A DNA stretch of 64,000 nt from Caballeronia mineralivorans PML1(12) (GCF_001028175.1 NZ_AEJF01000121.1:30983-94982), one strand, 5' to 3'; positions 1-8,693 are shown, numbered from the stretch's first letter. Numbers and translations are program-made. The notes: generated from the letters alone by a model not told the origin.

Positions 1-1
1 C

Positions 2-925
2 CTGGCCGCCGCGGTACATGTCCTGCCCATGCTAGCCAATGCTCGGGACTGGCAAACAATCATCGTTGGAAAACCGCGTCCCAGTCTGCTGACCATGCTT
101 CGTCTCGTCTGGATTCGCGAGTCCGTCAACGGCCTGCTCCCGGTTGCACGAGTCGGCGGCGAGATCGTCTCGTTCAAGTTGCTGACCCGCGCCGGCTTAC
201 GGGCATCGACAGCGGCGGCGAGTCTTGTCGTCGACATGCAGCTCACGTTGATCAGCCAGCTCGTGTTCACGCTGGTCGGCATAGCGTTCCTGATGGGCCA
301 CGCCACGCCCGGTGAACGCCAGCTCGCAATAGATGTGCTCTGGGGAATAGCCCTGCTCGCCCCGCTCCTCGCCGGATTTGCGCTGATCCAGCACGTCAAC
401 CTGTTCGAGAGAATGACGCGCTTGTTCAATCGCATGACAAGCGGCCAGATCGCGGCACTAGTCGGTCCGTCGCTGCGCATCGACCAGTCGATCAGGCGGG
501 TGTGGAGAAGGCGTGGAGTCGTCCTGCGTTACCTGTTTTTCTGGCAGCCGGTGCAGTGCCTCGCCACGTCTCTCGAGATCTGGCTGGCGCTTTATTTTCT
601 CGGCGCGAAAATCAGTTTCGCTGAGGCTGTCGTGCTCGAATCGCTGATTCAAGCGCTCAGCAGCGCTGCATTTTTTGTACCCGGCGCATTGGGCATTCAG
701 GAAGGTGGTTTCGTTTTGATCGGCGGCGCACTGGGTCTCGATCCGTCTGTGAGTCTCGCGCTCGCGGGTGCAAGACGCCTGCGCGACCTCCTCGTTTTTG
801 TGCCCGGACTGTTCGCATGGCAGCTAGCGCTGGCACGCAAGAAGGGCTCGCCTGGCCTCGATGGTTCAGCAAACGAAGTCGAACGCCGCCCCGAACATCC
901 CGAACATCAATACGCAGACCACTAG
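2..925 (+). CDS. hpnL: HpnL-like hopanoid-associated membrane protein (5' end cut off by window)
   Basis: The open frame runs in from before base 1; the first ATG, at 29, is probably internal. The product is an integral membrane protein of the lysylphosphatidylglycerol synthase/flippase-like superfamily. The segment GGEIVSFKLLTR early in the visible part and FVPGALGIQEGGFVLIG near residue 220 are typical of the HpnL subfamily, whose genes sit among hopanoid biosynthesis genes. About seven hydrophobic segments are visible. HpnL is thought to act in the inner membrane in hopanoid biogenesis or transport; its exact reaction is not known. The tail after the last helix is polar. It converges with the VIT-type gene, 20 bp away. 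The missing upstream part would decide between HpnL and a generic flippase-like protein. Confidence 0.75.
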   Translation: MAAAVHVLPMLANARDWQTIIVGKPRPSLLTMLRLVWIRESVNGLLPVARVGGEIVSFKLLTRAGLRASTAAASLVVDMQLTLISQLVFTLVGIAFLMGHATPGERQLAIDVLWGIALLAPLLAGFALIQHVNLFERMTRLFNRMTSGQIAALVGPSLRIDQSIRRVWRRRGVVLRYLFFWQPVQCLATSLEIWLALYFLGAKISFAEAVVLESLIQALSSAAFFVPGALGIQEGGFVLIGGALGLDPSVSLALAGARRLRDLLVFVPGLFAWQLALARKKGSPGLDGSANEVERRPEHPEHQYADH

Positions 926-945
926 ACTTTTCAACCCCCTCCGGC

Positions 946-2073
946 TCAGGATATTGACACCCCGAGCAGGTGCCCCACACAGAAGGTGAAGCCCGCGGCA
1001 ATACATCCGATGATGATCTGCCGCAGGGCCGAAAACGTCGCGGTACGGCCATTGAACAGCGACGTGAACACACCGATCGCGGCGAGTGCCAGCGCGCTTA
1101 ACGCGACGCACTGGATGATCGCCGAGAGTCCGCTGGTCCATAGGAAAGGCATCGCCGGAAAAATGGCTCCTACAGAGAAAAGACAAAACGAAACGCCCGC
1201 AGCCGACCACGGATTGCCACCCAGTTCGGCAGGATCGAGGCCGAGTTCTTCCCGCGTCAGGGTGTCGAGGGCCTTGTCCTTGTCTCGCATGATCTGAGCG
1301 GCGACACGCTTGGCTTCGTCACTATCAAGGCCCTTCGCCTGAAAGATAAGCGCAAGTTCATGCCGCTCTGCATCGGGCGTATGTTCGAGCTCGTCTGCTT
1401 CCTTCGCAATTTGCGTGCGTGCCAGTTCGCGGGCATTGGTCACGGAGAGCCACTCGCCCAGCGCCATGGAACACGCACCCGCTATCAGGCCGGCGAAGGC
1501 CGTGAGCAGGATGGTCTTGTTGTTGGTGCCGGCGCCCGCCACCCCCATGATCAGACAAAAATTCGATACCAGCCCGTCGTTCGCACCAAGGACAGCCGCA
1601 CGCAGGTCGTTGCCCGACGAGACACCCTTGTGCCACGACTCCGCCTCGGCAATCTCCGCACCTTTCGACTGCTGCGGGCGCTGCTGATTCGCGACGCGTT
1701 GCACCATGTCCGCATGCCGATGCTCTTCCTCGGCCATTTGAGCAGCATCAGGCTGCCCCGCGTATTTGTCCCTGTCGGCATATTCCGTGGCAGCGACCGT
1801 ACGTAGAACAAAATTCGGCCCGAAGACTCGCACGAGCGCCCGCATGACGTGGGTCTTGGCGCTGTACTGATGCGCCCGGACCTTGACGCCGTTCGCCCGC
1901 AGTTTCTCCAGCCATACCTGCGCGTGCTTGCGCTCGGACGCAGCGAGTTCCGCGTAGATGGCCTTCCTCGAACCGTCCTGCTCGACGGTTGCGAGCGTTT
2001 CGTATAGCGCTGCGCTGTCGAGTTCGTCGGCCAGATTCGACCTGAATCTCTTTAATTCTGTCTTTGAGGCCAA
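946..2073 (-). CDS. VIT1/CCC1-family protein with N-terminal ferritin-like domain (MbfA type)
   Basis: This 375-residue protein has two parts. Residues 1-130 form a rubrerythrin/ferritin-like di-iron domain, with Glu-rich helices such as the ELAASERKHA segment. Residues 150-375 form a VIT1/CCC1 transporter domain with the signature LGANDGLVSN followed by four or five membrane helices. Proteins of this architecture (MbfA in rhizobia) export or sequester iron/manganese and protect against peroxide stress. The start is a TTG: a strong Shine-Dalgarno (GGGGAG) lies about 6 bases upstream and no better ATG exists in frame. Neighbours give no functional link. The family is sure; the metal and direction of transport are inferred. 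Confidence 0.85.
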   Translation of the reverse strand: MASKTELKRFRSNLADELDSAALYETLATVEQDGSRKAIYAELAASERKHAQVWLEKLRANGVKVRAHQYSAKTHVMRALVRVFGPNFVLRTVAATEYADRDKYAGQPDAAQMAEEEHRHADMVQRVANQQRPQQSKGAEIAEAESWHKGVSSGNDLRAAVLGANDGLVSNFCLIMGVAGAGTNNKTILLTAFAGLIAGACSMALGEWLSVTNARELARTQIAKEADELEHTPDAERHELALIFQAKGLDSDEAKRVAAQIMRDKDKALDTLTREELGLDPAELGGNPWSAAGVSFCLFSVGAIFPAMPFLWTSGLSAIIQCVALSALALAAIGVFTSLFNGRTATFSALRQIIIGCIAAGFTFCVGHLLGVSIS

Positions 2074-2204
2074 AGCTCGCTCCCCTCGCCGGATGACTGA
2101 AAGTAATTCTTCAGCGAATCCTAACGGATCAAGCGTACCAACCGGTTAAAGACCCTTAACGCGCTCGTAATTGCGAATAGCAATGGTTTGTACGACGTTC
2201 GTAA

Positions 2205-2560
2205 CCGGGGGGGTTTCGTTCGCACTCAGGGTTCTGTTTGGGGGTTTTGGGGTTAGTGGTCGGGGTCAGTGCCGCGTTGCTGCTTTCGGCCTTAGCGGTC
2301 TGCGTGAGTTAGCTGATTTCTTTATCACTATTAGCCACTGTGCGTGGCCGCCCGTCATTTCTTTGCAAACGCGCAAAGAAACGAAGCAAAGAAACGCGTT
2401 CCAACCATCGGCAAGTTAGTGTCCCTAGCGTGCAGGCCTCAGTTTTTGGCACCTGATAGCACGGTGCTCGCCAGACTGAAGGATGTTTGAACCCCTCCTT
2501 CTCGCGAATCCTGACACGAACACGCTTCGCCCCCAAACGCTCTCGGGCAAGCACCATGAC
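2205..2560 (+). repeat. Dispersed repeat, copy A (forward)
   Basis: Non-coding repeat sharing long blocks with copies B and C: the tract around TATCACTATTAGCCACTGTG, a hairpin, then AGTTAGTGTCCCTAGCGTGC and GATAGCACGGTGCTCGC. In this copy the hairpin is TTTCTTTGC (2358-2366) pairing with GCAAAGAAA (2373-2381). The 3' third is the most diverged of the three copies. Small open frames on both strands here have no supporting start signals and look spurious. Confidence 0.85.
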
Positions 2561-2597
2561 CCACAGACCAGCACGGCCTGACGTGTGCTGGTTGCCT

Positions 2598-3045
2598 CGT
2601 TTCCGGGTGGGTTGGCTACGTGGACTGCGAGGTTATTTCTTGAGGTGGTTGTACGCGGATAGCGCGGGGTGTCCCTGTGGCAGATTCAGTCACTGGTGGC
2701 GAAGCGTGTGGGTATCTGTGTTCGGAGAGGTCGGGCTTCAAACATCGGTGGCTCTTGCGAGCACCGTGCTATTTAAGTGCCAGAGACAATAAAACTGCAC
2801 GCTAGGGACACTAACTTGCCGATTGTTGGGAGGCGTTTTCTTTGCTTCTGTTTCTTTTGCGCCGTCGGAAAAAGAAATGAAGTGCCGCCACGCACAGTGG
2901 CTAATAGTGATAAAGAAAATAGCCAACATATAACGACCGCAGACCTAAGCAGCAGCAACCCGGCATCGACCCAGTCCCACGAGCACCGACAGACCCAAAC
3001 CAACCCCGAGTGCGAACGAAAACCCCGTCCACCGGCGCGAGCAGG
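2598..3045 (-). repeat. Dispersed repeat, copy B (reverse)
   Basis: Inverted relative to copies A and C and placed about 40 bp from A, so A and B form an inverted pair filling the 986-bp gap between the VIT gene and the DUF1028 gene. Its hairpin arms are TTTCTTTT (2851-2858) and AAAAGAAA (2870-2877). It matches copy C along nearly its whole length, including the end containing GCTATCCGCGTACAACC and CCACGTAGCCAACCCACC. No transposase or target-site duplication was recognised. Confidence 0.85.
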
Positions 3046-3059
3046 ACACCCGTCATGGG

Positions 3060-3731
3060 CTAAAGATCTCCAGGTACACCATACGACGGCGCCTGCTCAG
3101 GGCGCTTTGCACGCGTCGCGTAGTCGTTCATCTGCGGTTCGTAGCGCTGCCAGAGCGCACGCAAGTCGGCGATGGGTTCATCGGACCAGTCCACACGCAA
3201 TTCCGCGAGCGGCCAGACGTCCCGCCCGTACACGCAAAAACCTGCCGAATGCACCTGGCCTGCCTCACCGCCTGCCGCCGCACCGGCTTCCAGCGCAACG
3301 ATCAATCGCTCCGGAAGCGAGCTCGCGTGAGACGCTTCAAAGGCTGCGACCATAGCCGCCGGAATGCCGTCGTGCGCAAGCAGATTGCCCGCGGCGATGC
3401 AGTCGCGCCCCGCCTTCGTCGCGATAATGCCAAGCCCTTTCGCGCCCGTTGCCGCGCCCCGCGAACCATCCGCGTCGAGTACCGCAAGCTGTCGCCACTC
3501 GGCGTAAGGCCGCGCGTCCTGCAACTGCCGCAACGTACTCTCAGCGCCGAAGCCCTGCGCGAGCAATTGCAGGCCAAGCACGCCAAGCCGTGGATCAGTC
3601 ACGTTCTGGCTCAGCACCACCCCGTGCGGACTGGCCCACAGGCAGCGGCTAGGCACCGCGATACTCGAACTGCATACAAAACCGCCGACCATGCCCGTGC
3701 GCTCGCATCGGCCAGCCAGTGAAAAGGTCAT
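3060..3731 (-). CDS. DUF1028 family protein
   Basis: This 223-residue protein matches the DUF1028 family (Ntn-hydrolase-like fold, function unknown). It has the family N-terminus with a short strand followed by GRCERTGMVGG and SSSIAVPSR, and the middle NVTDPRLGVLGLQLL and AAGNLLAHDGI. It is of usual length, with no signal peptide, so cytoplasmic. It is the last gene of a minus-strand run after the flavin reductase, HpaB-like oxygenase and RidA genes, 13 bp from RidA. DUF1028 and RidA genes often accompany each other in nitrogen-compound or amino-acid degradation operons, so a hydrolytic step on an imine- or amide-derived intermediate is possible; that role is inference. Confidence 0.85.
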   Translation of the reverse strand: MTFSLAGRCERTGMVGGFVCSSSIAVPSRCLWASPHGVVLSQNVTDPRLGVLGLQLLAQGFGAESTLRQLQDARPYAEWRQLAVLDADGSRGAATGAKGLGIIATKAGRDCIAAGNLLAHDGIPAAMVAAFEASHASSLPERLIVALEAGAAAGGEAGQVHSAGFCVYGRDVWPLAELRVDWSDEPIADLRALWQRYEPQMNDYATRAKRPEQAPSYGVPGDL

Positions 3732-3744
3732 GAGAAGGCTCCGC

Positions 3745-4158
3745 TCAACTATTTGGAATCACGGCAATCACGTCGATCTCGACCAGCCACTCGGGCCGCG
3801 CGAGCGCTGAAATCACGAGTCCGGTGGACACCGGATACACGCCCTTCAGCCACTTTCCTACCACCGTATAAACGGCCTCGCGATAACGGACATCGACAAG
3901 ATAGATGGTGATCTTGCAGATATCCTCGAGCTTGCTGCCGGCTTCGCCGAGCAGCATCGCGATGTTGGCCATGGCCTTTTCTGCTTGCGCGGCGACGTCG
4001 CCGATACCAACTGATTCGCGCGTATCCAGATCCTGCCCGATCTGGCCGCGTACGTACACCGTACCGTTAGCGACAACCGCCTGACACAGATCGTTATCCA
4101 GTTTCTGCTCGGGATACGTATGGCGGGTATTGAATTTGCGGATGCGGGTATGGCTCAT
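3745..4158 (-). CDS. RidA (YjgF/YER057c) family protein
   Basis: A 137-residue RidA-family protein counted from the ATG at 4158, which has GAGG 6-8 bases upstream; a longer frame exists but lacks this signal. The C-terminal segment ALARPEWLVEIDVIAV keeps the arginine and acidic residue that bind the substrate carboxylate and support imine hydrolysis in active RidA proteins. Members hydrolyse reactive enamine/imine intermediates; some paralogues in aromatic operons are 2-aminomuconate deaminases. Only 7 bp separate it from the preceding HpaB-like gene, so the two are co-transcribed. A catabolic deaminase role is plausible from context but not shown by the sequence. Confidence 0.85.
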   Translation of the reverse strand: MSHTRIRKFNTRHTYPEQKLDNDLCQAVVANGTVYVRGQIGQDLDTRESVGIGDVAAQAEKAMANIAMLLGEAGSKLEDICKITIYLVDVRYREAVYTVVGKWLKGVYPVSTGLVISALARPEWLVEIDVIAVIPNS

Positions 4159-4165
4159 GGACACC

Positions 4166-5650
4166 TCACACAACGCGCTTGAGCCGCGGCTCTGCGCTGG
4201 ATTGAACAACACGGTCCGACAGGTTCGCGGCCTTCTTCACATAGCCCAGCGTGCTGTCGAAATCGAAGTTGCGGAACACCGCGCCCAAATGCGCGAACGG
4301 CGGCGATTGAGCAAACAACTGGAACGTGAGCCGATGCCCGGCGTAGTCGGAATTCAGCAAGTCACGGGCGAAGGCGAGCAGCTTGCGGCGGTCGCCCGCG
4401 ACCCAGTTTTCATTGACGGTGTAGTACTTGTCGAGCCAGTCGCTGATCTCGGGATTGGCGAACGATGCCGCATCCGGCGTGACGCAAATCTGGCCACCGC
4501 ACAACTCGCGCGCAAGATGCATCATCTCGTGAAGCCGCGAGCAGGCCTGCACTCGGCCCGTATAAAGCAGCGACTGGTTGGGCATCATCAACCCTGCTGG
4601 ACTACGCTCACCGCATGCAATGGACGCCGTCAAATGCGCGTTGATAGTCTCGCGATACACGGCGAGCGTGGACAACTTCTCCTGCACGGCCTGCTGCTTT
4701 TCAAGCCCGGTCTGACGCGCATTGAACAGTGCCGTGCCGATCATCAGATCCGCCAGACGCAGGTTGCGCTGCACGAACGCGAACGCGCTATAGCGATGCA
4801 GCGTGGCGCGAATAAACGTGGCGGCCTTCGTGTGCTGATAAAACAACACGTCTTCCCACGGGATCAGGACGTTGTCGAAGATCAGCAACGCATCGATTTC
4901 ATCGCAGCGGTTGGAGAGCGGATAGTCCTCCGCATTCGCCCGCCCAGTAAAGCCCGTGCGACAGATGAACTTGAGCCCCGGCGCAGACATGTTGACGATG
5001 AAGCCCACCGCGTAGTCGGAGAGCTTCGCATCGCCCCAGTTGGCGATAGTCGGCTTGACGAACGCCTGGTTCGCATACGCCGCCGCCGTTTCATACTTCG
5101 CACCACGCACCACAATGCCCGCATCGGTTTCTTTCACCACATGCAGCAGCATGTCGGGGTCCTGCTCCTGAGGCGGCTTCGAGCGATCGCCCTTCGGATC
5201 CGTGTTGGCGGACACGTGGAACGGATCTTCATGCAGCGTGCGATGAATGTGACGCTCGATGTTCTCGGCAAAACGCGGATCGACTTCATTCAGCACGTCC
5301 TTGCCGTCATATAGCGACCACATCTCGCCGATGGTTTCATCCCCCACCCGCGTCGCAATGCCGCCAACGTCGTCCAGCACGGTATCCACCGCCAGCCGCT
5401 TGTCGTGCCAGTCCTGCTGCGTGTACGGCAGCTTCAGGCCGACGGCGTTGCGCTCGCCGGTTTGAGTATCGACGTAGCTCATCACGTCCTGCGTCGCCTT
5501 CTCGTGAGCCATGTCGTAGATGCGCGCACGGATATCGACGATAGGCTTGAACATGGGGTGCGTGGTCACGTCGTTCACGCGTTCGCCGTTGATCCAGACC
5601 TGCCGTCCGTCGCGAATGGAATCGCGATACTGTTCGCCTGTTCTGATCAT
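4166..5650 (-). CDS. 4-hydroxyphenylacetate 3-monooxygenase (HpaB)-like FADH2-dependent oxygenase
   Basis: A 494-residue protein of the HpaB/PvcC family, which hydroxylates or cleaves phenolic and related substrates using FADH2 supplied by a separate reductase. The N-terminal segment after MIRTGEQYRDSIRDGR, the central flavin-site stretch around NMSAPGLKFICRTGF, and FDNVLIPWEDVLFYQ (near residue 260) are family hallmarks. Length is normal. The reductase gene lies 64 bp upstream and RidA/DUF1028 genes follow, so the substrate may be nitrogen-bearing. The family also includes halophenol and N-heterocycle monooxygenases and 4-hydroxybutyryl-CoA dehydratase relatives, so the substrate cannot be assigned. 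Confidence 0.85.
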   Translation of the reverse strand: MIRTGEQYRDSIRDGRQVWINGERVNDVTTHPMFKPIVDIRARIYDMAHEKATQDVMSYVDTQTGERNAVGLKLPYTQQDWHDKRLAVDTVLDDVGGIATRVGDETIGEMWSLYDGKDVLNEVDPRFAENIERHIHRTLHEDPFHVSANTDPKGDRSKPPQEQDPDMLLHVVKETDAGIVVRGAKYETAAAYANQAFVKPTIANWGDAKLSDYAVGFIVNMSAPGLKFICRTGFTGRANAEDYPLSNRCDEIDALLIFDNVLIPWEDVLFYQHTKAATFIRATLHRYSAFAFVQRNLRLADLMIGTALFNARQTGLEKQQAVQEKLSTLAVYRETINAHLTASIACGERSPAGLMMPNQSLLYTGRVQACSRLHEMMHLARELCGGQICVTPDAASFANPEISDWLDKYYTVNENWVAGDRRKLLAFARDLLNSDYAGHRLTFQLFAQSPPFAHLGAVFRNFDFDSTLGYVKKAANLSDRVVQSSAEPRLKRVV

Positions 5651-5714
5651 TTACTGTGCCTCGGTCCGTTGGGAATATCGTTCATGCCGGCAGCGCCCGC
5701 ATATTCTGAGTCGT

Positions 5715-6260
5715 CTAAAACGCCAGGAACTGGCCGTAGTCGCGTTTGCAATAAAGCAGGGGCATGTGCTGCGCCGGCGCCCGGGTGATGGCCGCCACTT
5801 CGCCGAAAAACACCGTGTGCGTGCCAATGGTTTGCTGCGCGACCACGCGGCACTCGATCGCGGCAACCGCACCGTCGATGAGCGGCACGCCGAGCGTGCC
5901 GGGCGTATTCGTACAACACGAAAAATCGAAGGGCTTGGCCGTGGCCGACCGGCCCGCGAACGTATCCGCAATACCGCGCTGCGCCACGTTCAGTAGGTTC
6001 ACCGCGAACACGCCGTTCGCCGCGACGGCTGCGTTAGCCGGACTGCGTGTATTGATGCAGACCAGCAACGTGGGCGGGTCTGCGCACACCGAACTGCAGG
6101 CGCTGACCGTCACGCCGAAACGCTCGTCGCCGCTACCGGTCGTCACCACATGAACCGAGGTGGAATTCGACGCCATGGAATCCAGAAACGCGGTGCGTAG
6201 GGTTTCCACCGTGCCGTCAAGTTCCGCTGTGTTTTCCGTTGAACCGCAGTCTCGTTGCAT
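5715..6260 (-). CDS. Flavin reductase (HpaC-like) domain protein
   Basis: 181 residues matching the flavin-reductase-like FMN-binding split-barrel family. It has the characteristic FGVTVSACSSVCADPPTLLV stretch near residue 48 and C-terminal HTVFFGEV. It should supply reduced FAD/FMN to the HpaB-like oxygenase encoded just downstream. It is the first gene of the four-gene minus-strand operon and is divergent from the LysR gene, with a 157-bp shared control region. The real start may be a few codons downstream, because the first 25 residues are not typical of the family. Confidence 0.85.
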   Translation of the reverse strand: MQRDCGSTENTAELDGTVETLRTAFLDSMASNSTSVHVVTTGSGDERFGVTVSACSSVCADPPTLLVCINTRSPANAAVAANGVFAVNLLNVAQRGIADTFAGRSATAKPFDFSCCTNTPGTLGVPLIDGAVAAIECRVVAQQTIGTHTVFFGEVAAITRAPAQHMPLLYCKRDYGQFLAF

Positions 6261-6339
6261 GTCGTCCCCCTCGCGTGTCCGCTAGCCTTTCGCAAAATCT
6301 ACGCTCGGGCAACGCATCTGAAAAACATATTTCAAAAAT

Positions 6340-6357
6340 GCAAATCATCGGTTTTGC
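6340..6357. promoter_or_regulatory. Candidate LysR operator between flavin reductase and LysR genes
   Basis: GCAAATCATCGGTTTTGC is an interrupted palindrome (GCAAA...TTTGC) in the 157-bp divergent promoter region. A related palindrome, GCAAAAACAATATTTTGGC, occurs at 7392-7410 upstream of the Rieske oxygenase gene. Recurrence at both ends of the regulator gene makes it a reasonable binding site for that LysR protein, but no experimental motif is known. Confidence 0.4.
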
Positions 6358-6417
6358 CTATGCAAGCCGATTTATGTCCACGCACAATGAGACCGATAGA
6401 AGACCACGGGGCGGATC

Positions 6418-7341
6418 ATGGAACCTGCGCAATTACGCTATTCGCTGCGACAGTTGAGGTATTTCGTCGTCACGGCGGAGGTCTTGTCGTTCACCGCCGC
6501 GGCCAAGCTGCTGCATATCTCCCAGCCGTCCATCTCAACGGCGCTCGCGGACCTGGAGGTGTCTTTCGGCATCCAGCTTTTTATCCGCCATCACGCCAGC
6601 GGGTTATCCCTTACTCAGGCAGGCCGCGAGATGCTCGGCCGCGCGCGCGACCTGCTGAAGAACGCTGAAGACCTGCAGACGGCGGCCAAGGAAATGGACG
6701 GCGGCATGTCCGGCGCCATCACGCTCGGCTGCCTCGTCTCTCTCGCGCCACCGCTCATGCCCGCCATGATGAGCCGCTTTATAGCGGGCCATGCGGGCAT
6801 TGCATTCCGTACGCTCGAAGCGCATCAGGAGGATTTGCTGCGCGGCCTGCACGATGGTTCGCTAGATATAGCGCTGACCTACAACCTCGACCTGACCGAT
6901 GACATCGCCTTCACGCCGTTGCTCTCGCTGCCGCCTTATGTGATTCTGCCGAAGACCCACAGGCTTGCACGCGCGCGCACGGTTGCGCTGGCCGACCTGC
7001 GCGACGAGCCCTACGTGATGCTGGACCTGCCGCACAGCCGCGAATACTTCGCCGGACTCTTCGACGCAGTCGGCGGCCGGCCCATCGCAGCGTTCAAGTC
7101 GTCGCAACCCGAAGTCGTGCGCGGTATGGTGGCGAACGGCCTCGGCTACAGCATCCTCAACTTTCCGCTCAAATCGAGCCGCACCGTGGACGGACAGGAC
7201 TTCGTGATCAAGCAGTTCAGGGACGAAGTGAACGCGACCACGCTTGGCATTGCGCAATCCAGAAGCATGAAACCGCGGCAAGTCGTCCAGCATTTTGCAG
7301 CGTTCTGCGAGGCGGAAATCAAGCGCGAACGCGTAGGCTGA
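6418..7341 (+). CDS. LysR-family transcriptional regulator
   Basis: A 307-residue LysR protein. Residues 6-65 form the winged helix-turn-helix, with SFTAAAKLLHISQPSISTAL as recognition region. A periplasmic-binding-protein-like effector domain follows. GGGGCGGATC precedes the ATG. It sits between the HpaB-like operon (divergent) and the Rieske/ABC operon (same strand, 158 bp on), so it probably controls both. The effector would then be the shared substrate or an intermediate. Confidence 0.93.
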   Translation: MEPAQLRYSLRQLRYFVVTAEVLSFTAAAKLLHISQPSISTALADLEVSFGIQLFIRHHASGLSLTQAGREMLGRARDLLKNAEDLQTAAKEMDGGMSGAITLGCLVSLAPPLMPAMMSRFIAGHAGIAFRTLEAHQEDLLRGLHDGSLDIALTYNLDLTDDIAFTPLLSLPPYVILPKTHRLARARTVALADLRDEPYVMLDLPHSREYFAGLFDAVGGRPIAAFKSSQPEVVRGMVANGLGYSILNFPLKSSRTVDGQDFVIKQFRDEVNATTLGIAQSRSMKPRQVVQHFAAFCEAEIKRERVG

Positions 7342-7391
7342 AAGCACGTTTGAAAACATCCTGCTAGATAGGGAAAAACTTGGTTCTACAT

Positions 7392-7410
7392 GCAAAAACA
7401 ATATTTTGGC
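7392..7410. promoter_or_regulatory. Candidate LysR operator upstream of the Rieske oxygenase gene
   Basis: An AT-rich imperfect palindrome, GCAAAAACAATATTTTGGC, lies 90 bp before the Rieske gene start. It shares the GCAAA...TTTGC arms with the site at 6340-6357. A TTGACT hexamer starts at 7418 and could be a -35 box, but no convincing -10 box follows. Confidence 0.35.
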
Positions 7411-7499
7411 TGATAATTTGACTTGATAGATTGATGTCCATGCAGCGAGCAGCCCGTAGAAAGGGTTGCAGCATTCACTGAACGGGACAGGGAGGCGCG

Positions 7500-8666
7500 A
7501 TGAGTTCTTCAACGGCATCCTCGATGGCAGCTACGAACGCGTCCGGCGCTGGCATGGAGATCGTCCATCAGTTGCAGGCCAACTGCGAACGCCCCTTCAG
7601 CGACGCACGCTCGATGCCGCCCGCCGTCTACACCTCGCCCGACTTCCTCGCGCTGGAACAGGCGCGCATCTTTCATCGCGAGTGGCTTTGCGTCGGCCGT
7701 GCGAGCGCGCTGGCTGAAGCGGGCGACTACCTCACTGCCGACATCGACGGCCAGCCGATCGTCGTCTTGCGCGACGAGAACCTGGAGTTGAAGGCATTCT
7801 CCAACGTGTGTCTGCACCGCATGTCCGTCCTGCTCGAAGGGCGCGGCAACGTCAGGCGAATCGTCTGCCCATATCACGCATGGAACTACACACTAGATGG
7901 CGCGCTTCAAGGCGCACCGATGATGGAACGGCAAAGCGGATTTTGTAAGGAAAGCTACCGGTTGCCGTCCGTTCGATGCGAGACCTGGCAAGGCTGGATC
8001 TACGTCACGCTCGACGCCGATGCGCCGCCCGTTGCCGAGAAGCTCGCGAGCCTCACGGACCTGATCGCCAGCTACGGCATGACTGATTACAAGGAAACGT
8101 TCTACGAAGAGCACGTCTGGGATACGAACTGGAAGATCCTCGCCGAAAACTTCATGGAGAGTTATCACCTGCCCATGCTGCATCGGGCAACCGTAGGACC
8201 GCATTCGCGGCTGGACGAGATGGAATGCCCGCCCGGCAGCGACGCGTTCAACTACCACTGGATCACCAAGGAAGCGTCCCTGCCCATTGGCCAGGCGCAT
8301 CCGGACAACCAGCGACTGCAAGGCCACTGGCGCAAGACCACCGCCCTGCTCGCGATCTATCCGACCCATCTCGTCACGCTGACGCCGGGTTACTTCTGGT
8401 ATCTCGTGCTGCAGCCGGTGGGCACCGGCCGCGTTCATATCCTCTTCGGCGGTGGACTGGCGCCTGAGTTCATCGCCGATCCGAAGGCCGCTCAATATAT
8501 GGCGTCGCTTAAAGAATTGCTGGACGCGGTCAATGAGGAAGACCGGCGCGGCGTGCAGGCCGTGTTCCGCGGCGTGCAGGCGCCGCTTGCGAAACCGGGC
8601 CATCTCAGTCATCTCGAACGGCCGAACTATGACTTCGCCCGTTACCTCGTGCAGCAGCTTGCCTGA
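7500..8666 (+). CDS. Rieske non-heme iron oxygenase, alpha subunit
   Basis: A 388-residue aromatic-ring-hydroxylating-type oxygenase. The [2Fe-2S] Rieske ligands are C104-x-H106 and C123-x2-H126. The catalytic domain has the mononuclear iron motif ENFMESYHLPMLH, two histidines five residues apart near residues 224-229. The overall look is closer to single-subunit demethylases and quaternary-amine oxygenases (GbcA, stachydrine or carnitine oxygenase types) than to two-subunit ring dioxygenases, and no beta-subunit gene is present. A reductase gene is also absent nearby. AGGGAGG precedes the start. It heads an operon with a polyamine-type importer and a PhyH dioxygenase. The substrate is unknown; an imported amine or betaine is a fair inference. 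Confidence 0.9.
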   Translation: MSSSTASSMAATNASGAGMEIVHQLQANCERPFSDARSMPPAVYTSPDFLALEQARIFHREWLCVGRASALAEAGDYLTADIDGQPIVVLRDENLELKAFSNVCLHRMSVLLEGRGNVRRIVCPYHAWNYTLDGALQGAPMMERQSGFCKESYRLPSVRCETWQGWIYVTLDADAPPVAEKLASLTDLIASYGMTDYKETFYEEHVWDTNWKILAENFMESYHLPMLHRATVGPHSRLDEMECPPGSDAFNYHWITKEASLPIGQAHPDNQRLQGHWRKTTALLAIYPTHLVTLTPGYFWYLVLQPVGTGRVHILFGGGLAPEFIADPKAAQYMASLKELLDAVNEEDRRGVQAVFRGVQAPLAKPGHLSHLERPNYDFARYLVQQLA

Positions 8667-8693
8667 CCACCCCATTCACCAGAGCACGACACG

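Noticed and set aside
2171..2792. Small proteins encoded inside the repeats
   Set aside because: Frames on both strands of the repeat are low complexity, differ between copies and lack start signals.
2205..3045. Insertion sequence
   Set aside because: No transposase frame or recognised terminal repeats; the inverted pair is two copies of a short non-coding repeat.
4130..5314. 394-codon plus-strand frame
   Set aside because: Mirror of the HpaB-like gene in a GC-rich genome; Arg-rich product without motifs and no start signal.
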